Origin: Dermacentor variabilis
Lineage: Eukaryota; Arthropoda; Arachnida; Ixodida; Ixodidae
Direction: 5' to 3'
Assembly (NCBI RefSeq): GCF_050947875.1
Contig: NC_134568.1
Location: 218,549,673-218,613,672, forward strand
DNA: 64,000 nt
A program made the position numbers and the translations under genes. Every line of letters begins with the position of its first letter. Within the stretch, counting starts at the first letter, position 1. Of this stretch, positions 23,411-31,580 are shown piece after piece. The notes beneath the pieces were generated by a model. The model saw nothing but the letters and a program-made list of their open reading frames with translations, made no database searches and had not been told where the DNA came from.

Positions 23411-24847
23411 ATGGATTTGAAGTCGTTGCGCAAACCGAAATTGTTGGAGCTTGCAAGAGAGTTGGGTCTGGATGTCTCGGACAAACTCAGAAAACCTGAA
23501 CTGCTAAAGGCTATTCTTGAGTTAGAGGCTGAGGATGACGAGCTGTCGGAATGCCTTGAGACTATTGAGGAGAGGTCAAAAAGACAGGAGCGCGAACTTA
23601 AAGAGCAAAAAGAGAAACAGGAGCGCGAACTTAAAGAGCAAAAAGAGAAACAGGAGCGCGAACTTAAAGAACAGAAAGAGCGAGAGCAACAAGAGCGTGA
23701 CCGTCAACACGCTTTGGAAATGAAGCGTCTTGAGGTAGAGATGGAACGCGCTCGTAATGGAAGTCAGGCACACGGTGCAGGAGAACGCGTATTGTTCAAA
23801 ATGACTGACCTGATGCGGCCGTTTAAGCTTGCAGAGGACATTGGTTTGTTCCTGGTTAACTTTGAGCGAACGTGCGAGAAGCAGGGGTTCTCTCGGGAAA
23901 CGTGGCCACAGCGCTTGCTCACTTTGTTACCCGGCGAGGCGGCCGACGTAGTCGCTCGCTTGGATAGAGAGGAGGCAGAGGATTTCGACACAGTGAAATC
24001 GAGTCTTCTAAAAAAGTACCGGCTGTCTGCGGAGGCGTTCCGTCGGAAGTTTCGGGAAAATGAGAAAGGCAGAAGTGAGTCATATACAGACTTTGCGTAT
24101 AGGCTTATGTCGAACATGCAGGAGTGGCTCAAAGAAGAGAAAGCGTTTGGTGACCACGATAAAGTTCTGCAGTGTTTCGGGCTAGAACAGTTTTATAGTC
24201 GGTTACCGGAGAACGTGCGATACTGGGTCTTGGATAGGCCAGACGTTTGTACGGTGGCTAAAGCCGCTGAGCTAGCCGAGGAGTTTGTGACGCGTCGGGC
24301 TCGCGGAGCTAAGGACGGTCAAAAGGGTGAATTTGGCTCGAAGTTTGAGAGGCCGAAGTTCACACCCATGAGAGCAAAGGGGGACACGCGTAGTGAGGAT
24401 GCGAGTGAAAGCAGTCCGACCAAACGTAAAGAGACGGCGGCAGCCAAACGCAGAAAGCGGTTCGAGATGAGGCGAGCGCGCTTGTGTTATACGTGCCAGA
24501 AGCCGGGTCACTTTTCGGCGCAGTGTCCGGAAACAACACCAAAAGTTGTGTTTTTTTCAATAGGCAGCACTGACGAGAACATGAAGCTTCTCGAGCCTTA
24601 CATGCGAGACCTCCTCGTGAACGGGAAAGAGTGCCGAGTGCTTCGCGATTCCGCAGCTACGATGGATGTAGTTCACCCGTCTTACGTAGAACCCCATATG
24701 TTCACGGGCGAGTGCGCATGGATCAAGCAAGCCGTGGAAGCTCATAGCGTGTGTCTGCCGGTAGCAAAGGTGCTTATTGAAGGACCTTTCGGAGCGCTTG
24801 AGACGGAGGCGGCAGTGTCATCTATGCTGCCACCCCAGTACCCGTAC
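23411..24847 (+). CDS. Gypsy copy A gag-pol, first part (gag and protease), split by copy B
   Basis: 479 codons, starting at the ATG in CAGCCATGGATTTGAAG. Residues 1-35 resemble a SAP-type helix-turn-helix (LKSLRKPKLLELARELGL). A charged coiled coil follows, with three copies of an 11-residue KQERELKEQKE unit. Then come the capsid with a SCAN-like end (FGLEQFYSRLPENVRYWV), a CCHC knuckle (CYTCQKPGHFSAQC) and the protease motif (RDSAAT). The frame is open to the GTAC target site at 24844-24847 and runs a short way into copy B's LTR before stopping at 24895. The other part of the same frame resumes at 31581. Confidence 0.93.
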
Positions 24848-25505
24848 TGTTTGGGATCTGACTGCTGGTACGATCTGTTGGGAACTCGGCGCTGACGCCC
24901 GTGGTTGTACCTGGGTCGCAAGCCCCAAGGGTAGCGTTGGCCTGGCGGCCTGGGGTACAACTGGAAGCATCCGAAGGTCCCGGCAAAGCATGAGTCGACT
25001 GGTAACAACGAAACAACTTGTTTATTTTAACATCGCAAAGAGTTGGCGGTCAGGTTTGACCGTAGTAGAGAGACGGGAGAGCACTTCACTCAACAGAAGA
25101 AATCGGAGCCCTCCTTTTGGCGTCCGGGGGCAGCTGTTTTTATACTCTCGCAGTTGAGGGCAAGAAGGAACCCCTCAAAAGACGAGCACGTGAATGTACA
25201 ATGGGCTAATGGTGACGCACACTGTCGTAGCGATGCCGTAGCACCATGTCGAGCACGATCTCGTAGCACCCTGTCGTGGCGCTGCCGGTCGGACACAATG
25301 ACTGGAATGAGATCCCTGCTTTGGCATCGCCTGTTTCGGGCACAATGACTGGAATGCGAGGATGATCCCTAGGCGGTCGCATCGCCGCAGTCGCGCCTGG
25401 AAACACCTGGCGATGAGTGTTGCGGCGACGACGATCGGGCCAAAATGTCTGCCGCCCCGCCGCAGTCGCGCCGGCAAAACCACGTGTCGCAGGCGAAACG
25501 CAACA
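24848..25505 (-). repeat. 3' LTR of Gypsy copy B
   Basis: Minus strand TGTTGCGTTTCGCC to CAAACA. TATA box (minus) at 25138-25144. It has fewer U3 repeat units than its 5' partner. Confidence 0.93.
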
Positions 25506-25991
25506 GACCGCCCCGCCGGGGGAAGGAGATCCCGATGGACAGGGGACTGCATCCGCTGTCCGGAGGGATGTCGCTCGATGATGCTCATAACCGAAGTCGG
25601 GCGTCCCTCGACGTTTCTTGAGCGCAGCGCACAGAGAAGGCCTCGTTCTCTTGTTCAGGTTCGCACGGGACACTGCAAAGTGACTTCGGGAGAGTTCACA
25701 TTTTTGTTCTCGTTCCGGGCAAGCGTTAGAACTACGCTGAAACTCAACCGCTCAGTCAGCAAGCACGGCACAACCCTCACTAAGCCCTGCCAGGCTCTTT
25801 CCCCTTTTTATACCACTGCCTAGTTCCTTACAGTAGTCTAGCATCACTCAGAACGCGTCCACAAATTGAAAAATTGCACTAGAAAGCATATCATCACTTT
25901 GAAACACTAAACAAAAGCAATATGTAAAAAAAAAAATCCTGCCTCAGGAAGAAAACATCAGTAACAAACAATTTTGAGGCTGATTCCTACG
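25506..25991 (-). promoter_or_regulatory. Post-ORF noncoding block of copy B with internal TATA box
   Basis: The 486 bp between the gag-pol stop and the 3' LTR hold no pol domain. On the minus strand GGTATAAAAAGGGG (TATA at 25805-25812) is followed by a GAGCCTGGCAGGGCTTAGTG context resembling a core promoter. The same block is present in copies A (34644-35128) and C (46972-47454). The tract next to the LTR supplies the plus-strand primer. Promoter activity is inference. Confidence 0.5.
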
Positions 25992-28900
25992 TTAGGGGCT
26001 TCGACTTAAGCCATCGGCGTTACCGTTGAGACTCCCCTTTTTGTAACGCACCTCAAAGGAATATTGTTGTAAAGCGAGGCTCCAGCGCAGGAGGCGGCCA
26101 TTTTTGGGAGAGATGGTCTGCAGCCATTGGAGAGGGCAGTGATCCGTCTCAATGATAAACCTCGAGCCGGCTAGATAGCATGACAATTTCTGAACGGCCC
26201 ACACGAGACATGCACACTCTTTCTCGGTGGCGCTATACGCCTGCTCACGACTGGTCAGCTTACGACTAGCATACAGGACGGGGTGTTCTACTTCTCCATT
26301 TTCCCGTTGGCACAGTACAACGCCCATGCCTCGCTCACTAGCATCGCACTGAACAATGAACCCTTTTGTATAGTCTGGCGATCGTAGCACAGGCTGGCTT
26401 GTTAGGGCACTCTTTAGGGCGCTAAAAGCTCTTTCCTTGGTCTCGTCCCAGACGACTGTTTGAGGCTCTGTCTTTCTTAGAGCATCCGTCAGGGGAGCCG
26501 CGATATCAGAGTACCTAGGGATGTACCTCTGATAGTAGCCGGCGACACCCAAGAACGACCGAACATCGGTCTTGGTGCGCGGTTGCGGAAAGTCTCGCAC
26601 AGCGGCCACTTTTATTTCAGAGGGGCGGCGACGACCCTGACCAATCACGTGACCGAGGTAGACAACCTCGGCCTGTGCTATCTGGCACTTAGGAGCCTTG
26701 ACTGTCAAGCCCGCTTCGCGCAGGCGGGTTAGCACTGCCCGCAAGTGTGCCATATGCTCAGACCAGGATGCGGAGAATATCGCTACGTCGTCTAGATACG
26801 GTAAAGCGAATTCTTGCTGTCCCCGCAACACTTTATCCATGAGGCTTGAAAAACAGTATGGCGCGTTCTTCAAACCAAAACTCAACACTTTAGGACGGAA
26901 GGTTCCCATTGGTGAAATGAACGCCGCATACCTACTAGCCTCTTCCGTAAGTGGAACCTGCCAATAACCCCTGACAAGATCTAGGGTGGAAATAAACTGA
27001 GCGCTACTAACTTTCTCAAGGCGCTCCTCGATGTTAGGGATCGGATAAATTTGATCCTTAGTGATGGAATTAAGCCTGCGGTAGTCGACGCAAGGACGAG
27101 GTTCCTTGCCCGGTACCTCAACTAAAATCAAAGGGGAGGTATAATCACTCTCACCTGCCTCAATAACACCGAGCTGTAGCATTTTCTTTACCTCAGCCTC
27201 CATAATATCGCTCTGGCGGGGTGACACCCGATACGCCTTGGATCGTACTGGCTCTGTGGAGGTAAGTTCTATATCATGAGTAAGTACAGAAGTCCTACCA
27301 GGCCTCTCAGAGAACAGACCTTGAAACTCTTGTAATAGCTGGTGTAGTTCGGTTTTCTGCTCGGGCGACAGCGGTGCTTTACTGATAAGGTCACTAATGA
27401 CTTGACCGGTGTCTTCCCTGTTCGTCACTGAGCCTAGTCCCGGAAGCTCGACCGGAAGCTCTTCAGGAACGTTTACCATCATGCACACCACTGCTTCCCT
27501 TTGTCTATAAGGTTTGAGCAGATTACAGTGGTAAACTTGCTGTGCTTTCCGCTTTCCTGGCAGACTCACCACGTAGTTAACGTCCGACAGTTTCTGAACA
27601 ATTCGCGCTGGGCCCTCCCACTGCACGTCTAGTTTGTTGTTTAGCGATGTGCGCAATATCATGACCTCATCGCCAACCTCAAAACGACGGGCCCTGGCTG
27701 TCCGATCATAATAAACCTTGGCCCTCTGCTGGGCCTTTGTCATTGCTTCACCTGACAACTCCTGTGCCCTTCTTAAGCGTTCGAGGAGCTTAAGCACGTA
27801 CTCCACCACGACTGGGTCGTCGCCCCTACCTTCCCACGATTCTCGAAGCATGCGAAGCGGAGATCGAAGCGAGCGACCGTACACCAGTTCAGCTGGCGAA
27901 AACCCCGTAGCCGCATGCGGCGCGGTCCTTAAAGCAAACATCACCCCAGGCAGACACAGCTCCCAGTCAGTTCGATGTTCAAAACACAACGCTCTCAACA
28001 CGCGCTTCATGACGGAGTGGAGCTTCTCAACGGAATTCGACTGTGGGTGGTACACTGAGCTGTGTAGCAGCTTTACCCCACACCTTTCGAGAAAAGTTGT
28101 CGTCAAAGCGCTAGTAAACACTGTGCCCTGATCTGATTGGATTTCCGCAGGAAAACCAACTCGCGCAAATATGGACAGTAGTGCATTGACTATCTCAACT
28201 GAGCTGAGTTCTTTAAGCGGCACTGCTTCAGGGAACTTTGTCGCTGGGCAGATCACAGTCAAAATGTGTCTGTACCCCGTGGCTGTTACCGGCAGAGGTC
28301 CCACTGTATCAATAACGAGCCGTCTAAAAGGCTCCGTTATGATAGGTACCAATTTCAACGGCGCCCTTGATTTGTCCCCTGGTTTGCCCACCCGCTGACA
28401 AGTGTCACATGTCCTCACGAAATGGTCTGCGTCCCGAAAACACCCTGGCCAATAGTACTCTTGCAAGAGACGGTCCTTAGTTTTCTTAACTCCTAGGTGT
28501 CCGGACCACGAACCCCCATGCGACAAGCGCAACAGATCCTGACGATAGCATTGAGGCACGATCAGCTGATCGAACTCCACTCCTCTTCGGTCTAGATACT
28601 TCCGGTACAGGACTCCACCCCTTTCCACAAAACGCGCAGTTTTCCTGGCGATACCTTCTTTGACATTGCAGCGCACGTTTTCCAGGCTGCCATCCTTTTT
28701 TTGCTCGGCTATCAAAGCCGACCGGCTGACTTTTAGCAACCTATCAAGTCCGTCTGACGTAGGCGCGATGAGCAAATCAGTAGATAGCTCTTCTAACTTT
28801 CCCGTGTCGGGCATTTCCTCTCCAGTATCTGGCGCCTTTAACGTTACAGACTCAAGTTTATTCAGTTCGGGCGTGCTCGGAATATCAGCTTGCTGCGCCT

Positions 28901-30464
28901 CTGACCCTTTTTCGTTGTTTGATAACGTCGGCCCCGCAACTACCGCCTTTGCAGCGAGCTCCCGAACCTTCGATCTGGTTAAGGCCTGAACACTAGCTTC
29001 ACCAAACAAAAGCCCCTTCTCGCGCAGGAGGTGATCGGACCTGTTTGAAAATAGGTACGGGTACTGGGGTGGCAGCACAGATGACACTGCCGCCTCCGTC
29101 TCAAGCGCTCCGAAAGGTCCTTCAATAAGCACCTTTGCTACTGGCAGACACACGCTATGAGCTTCCACGGCTTGCTTGATCCATGCGCACTCGCCCGTGA
29201 ACATATGGGGTTCTACGTAAGATGGGTGAACTACATCCATCGTAGCTGCGGAATCGCGAAGCACTCGGCACTCTTTCCCGTTCACGAGGAGGTCTCGCAT
29301 GTAAGGCTCGAGAAGCTTCATGTTCTCGTCAGTGCTGCCTATTGAAAAAAACACAACTTTTGGTGTTGTTTCCGGACACTGCGCCGAAAAGTGACCCGGC
29401 TTCTGGCACGTATAACACAAGCGCGCTCGCCTCATCTCGAACCGCTTTCTGCGTTTGGCTGCCGCCGTCTCTTTACGTTTGGTCGGACTGCTTTCGCTCG
29501 CATCCGCACTACGCGTGTCCCCCTTTGCTCTCATGGGTGTGAACTTCGGCCTCTCAAACTTCGAGCCAAATTCACCCTTTTGACCGTCCTTAGCTCCGCG
29601 AGCTCGACGCGTCACAAACTCCTCGGCTAGCTCAGCGGCTCTAGCCACCGTACTCACGTCTGGCCTATCCAAGACCCAGTATCGCACGTTCTCCGGTAAC
29701 CGACTATAAAACTGTTCTAGCCCGAAACACTGCAGAACTTTATCGTGGTCACCAAACGCTTTCTCTTCTTTGAGCCACTCCTGCATGTTCGACATAAGCC
29801 TATACGCAAACTCTGTATATGACTCACTTCTGCCTTTCTCATTTTCCCGAAACTTCCGACGGAACGCCTCCGCAGACAGCCGGTACTTTTTTAGAAGACT
29901 CGATTTCACTGTGTCGAAATCCTCTGCCTCCTCTCTATCCAAGCGAGCGACTACGTCGGCCGCCTCGCCGGGTAACAAAGTGAGCAAGCGCTGTGGCCAC
30001 GTTTCCCGAGAGAACCCCTGCTTCTCGCACGTTCGCTCAAAGTTAACCAGGAACAAACCAATGTCCTCTCCAAGCTTAAACGGCCGCATCAGGTCCGTCA
30101 TTTTGAACAATACGCGTTCTCCTGCACCGTGTGCCTGACTTCCATTACGAGCGCGTTCCATCTCTACCTCAAGACGCTTCATTTCCAAAGCGTGTTGACG
30201 GTCACGCTCTTGTTGCTCTCGCTCTTTCTGTTCTTTACGTTCACGCTCTTCTTTTTCTTTTTGCTCTTTAAGTTCGCGCTCCTGTCTTTTTGCAGTCTCT
30301 CTCTCTTCAATGGTCTCAAGGCATTCCGACAGCTCGTCATCCTCAGCCTCTAACTCAAGAATAGCCTTTATCAGTTCCGGTTTTCTTAGTTTGTCTGAGA
30401 CATCCAGACCCAACTCTCTTGCAAGCTCCAACAATTTCGGTTTGCGCAACGACTTCAAATCCAT
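25992..30464 (-). CDS. Gypsy copy B gag-pol polyprotein, 1490 aa, integrase before reverse transcriptase
   Basis: One open frame for the whole replication set. SAP-like motif 1-35; coiled coil 50-105; capsid about 115-290 with SCAN-like 200-285; CCHC knuckle C350, C353, H358, C363. Protease active site is D404-S405-A406, unusual because DTG or DSG is normal. Integrase: zinc finger H649, H656, C686, C689; catalytic D719, D778, E813, with 34 residues between the last two; GPY/F-like module near 950-985. Reverse transcriptase 1065-1260 with D1162 and YLDD 1223-1226. RNase H 1365-1490 with D1374, E1414 or E1416, D1441 and D1484. Order gag-protease-integrase-RT-RNase H is Gmr1-like. No chromodomain and no env frame. 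The protein would act in cytoplasmic particles, then insert cDNA in the nucleus. Confidence 0.96.
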   Translation of the reverse strand: MDLKSLRKPKLLELARELGLDVSDKLRKPELIKAILELEAEDDELSECLETIEERETAKRQERELKEQKEKEERERKEQKEREQQERDRQHALEMKRLEVEMERARNGSQAHGAGERVLFKMTDLMRPFKLGEDIGLFLVNFERTCEKQGFSRETWPQRLLTLLPGEAADVVARLDREEAEDFDTVKSSLLKKYRLSAEAFRRKFRENEKGRSESYTEFAYRLMSNMQEWLKEEKAFGDHDKVLQCFGLEQFYSRLPENVRYWVLDRPDVSTVARAAELAEEFVTRRARGAKDGQKGEFGSKFERPKFTPMRAKGDTRSADASESSPTKRKETAAAKRRKRFEMRRARLCYTCQKPGHFSAQCPETTPKVVFFSIGSTDENMKLLEPYMRDLLVNGKECRVLRDSAATMDVVHPSYVEPHMFTGECAWIKQAVEAHSVCLPVAKVLIEGPFGALETEAAVSSVLPPQYPYLFSNRSDHLLREKGLLFGEASVQALTRSKVRELAAKAVVAGPTLSNNEKGSEAQQADIPSTPELNKLESVTLKAPDTGEEMPDTGKLEELSTDLLIAPTSDGLDRLLKVSRSALIAEQKKDGSLENVRCNVKEGIARKTARFVERGGVLYRKYLDRRGVEFDQLIVPQCYRQDLLRLSHGGSWSGHLGVKKTKDRLLQEYYWPGCFRDADHFVRTCDTCQRVGKPGDKSRAPLKLVPIITEPFRRLVIDTVGPLPVTATGYRHILTVICPATKFPEAVPLKELSSVEIVNALLSIFARVGFPAEIQSDQGTVFTSALTTTFLERCGVKLLHSSVYHPQSNSVEKLHSVMKRVLRALCFEHRTDWELCLPGVMFALRTAPHAATGFSPAELVYGRSLRSPLRMLRESWEGRGDDPVVVEYVLKLLERLRRAQELSGEAMTKAQQRAKVYYDRTARARRFEVGDEVMILRTSLNNKLDVQWEGPARIVQKLSDVNYVVSLPGKRKAQQVYHCNLLKPYRQREAVVCMMVNVPEELPVELPGLGSVTNREDTGQVISDLISKAPLSPEQKTELHQLLQEFQGLFSERPGRTSVLTHDIELTSTEPVRSKAYRVSPRQSDIMEAEVKKMLQLGVIEAGESDYTSPLILVEVPGKEPRPCVDYRRLNSITKDQIYPIPNIEERLEKVSSAQFISTLDLVRGYWQVPLTEEASRYAAFISPMGTFRPKVLSFGLKNAPYCFSSLMDKVLRGQQEFALPYLDDVAIFSASWSEHMAHLRAVLTRLREAGLTVKAPKCQIAQAEVVYLGHVIGQGRRRPSEIKVAAVRDFPQPRTKTDVRSFLGVAGYYQRYIPRYSDIAAPLTDALRKTEPQTVVWDETKERAFSALKSALTSQPVLRSPDYTKGFIVQCDASERGMGVVLCQRENGEVEHPVLYASRKLTSREQAYSATEKECACLVWAVQKLSCYLAGSRFIIETDHCPLQWLQTISPKNGRLLRWSLALQQYSFEVRYKKGSLNGNADGLSRSP

Positions 30465-30818
30465 GGCTGCTCTGAATGCTGCTTTCTCTACTGCTTACTA
30501 TTGTCTTGCCGCAACTAACCCGGCAGCAACGACAACCACAATTACCAGCTCTGTTTCTGACACTAACAAAAAGCCTGGCAAAGCTCAGAAGAAGAAAGTC
30601 CCGCACTCACCAAACCTCGCAGGCAGGAATTCCGCGCAGTCGTTCCGCTGCAGGCAACCAGTCGTCACACAGGGCTCGTTGCACTGCTCCCGGATCGTCG
30701 TTGAGCTGCTCAGCATACAGTCAACTGCATCTCTTTGCTGCTGGCCTCCGTTGTCGCGATCTCACCGCTGGCAGACAGTTGTTTGAAGTCGTAGGCGATC
30801 TCACCGCTGCCAACCAGA

Positions 30819-31576
30819 TGTTTGGGATCTGACTGCTGGTACGATCTGTTGGGAACTCGGCGCTGACGCCCGTGGTTGTACCTGGGTCGCAAGCCCCAAG
30901 GGTAGCGTTGGCCTGGCGGCCTGGGGTACAACTGGAAGCATCCGAAGGTCCCGGCAAAGCATGAGTCGACTGGTAACAACGAAACAACTTGTTTATTTTA
31001 ACATCGCAAAGAGTTGGCGGTCAGGTTTGACCGTAGTAGAGAGACGGGAGAGCACTTCACTCAACAGAAGAAATCGGAGCCCTCCTTTTGGCGTCCGGGG
31101 GCAGCTGTTTTTATACTCTCGCAGTTGAGGGCAAGAAGGAACCCCTCAAAAGACGAGCACGTGAATGTACAATGGGCTAATGGTGACGCACACTGTCGTA
31201 GCGATGCCGTAGCACCATGTCGAGCACGATCTCGTAGCACCCTGTCGTGGCGCTGCCGGTCGGACACAATGACTGTAATGAGAGGATGGTCCCTGCTTTG
31301 GCATCGCCTGTTTCGGGCACAATGACTGGAACGAGATCCCTGCTTTGGCATCGCCTGTTTCGGGCACAATGACTGGAATGAGATCCCTGCTTTGGCATCG
31401 CCTGTTTCGGGCACAATGACTGGAATGCGAGGATGATCCCTAGGCGGTCGCATCGCCGCAGTCGCGCCTGGAAACACCTGGCGATGAGTGTTGCGGCGAC
31501 GACGATCGGGCCAAAATGTCTGCCGCCCCGCCGCAGTCGCGCCGGCAAAACCACGTGTCGCAGACGAAACGCAACA
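30819..31576 (-). repeat. 5' LTR of Gypsy copy B
   Basis: Minus strand TGTTGCGTTTCGTC to CAAACA. TATA box (minus) at 31109-31115. U3 repeats at about 31270-31437 include two more units than the 3' LTR, alternating 53 and 47 bp. Confidence 0.93.
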
Positions 31577-31580
31577 GTAC

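Larger units (their letters stand above)
24848..31576 (-). mobile_element. Ty3/Gypsy Gmr1-like retrotransposon, copy B, apparently intact
   Basis: A 6729-bp minus-strand element nested in copy A, with GTAC duplications at 24844-24847 and 31577-31580. The 5' LTR is 30819-31576 (758 bp) and the 3' LTR 24848-25505 (658 bp); the difference is two tandem-repeat units. It has one uninterrupted 1490-codon gag-pol ORF, a candidate primer site 6 nt inside the 5' LTR, and a G-rich tract next to the 3' LTR (CGGCGGGGCGGTC on the minus strand). Nothing essential is visibly broken, so it is a candidate active copy. Confidence 0.95.

Noticed and set aside
23411..24895. Host SCAN or zinc-knuckle gene
   Set aside because: The SCAN-like part and CCHC knuckle lie within a gag-pol frame between LTRs with target duplications, so it is element sequence.
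29770..30138. Antisense frames of 60-160 codons opposite gag-pol, seen in all Gypsy copies
   Set aside because: They repeat because the DNA of the copies repeats. They mirror gag codons and show no domain.
31488..31580. An ATG 31 codons upstream of copy A's integrase part gives an apparent 1051-codon gene
   Set aside because: The extra codons are antisense to copy B's LTR. The frame is a by-product of the nested insertion; the true frame enters from gag at 24847.
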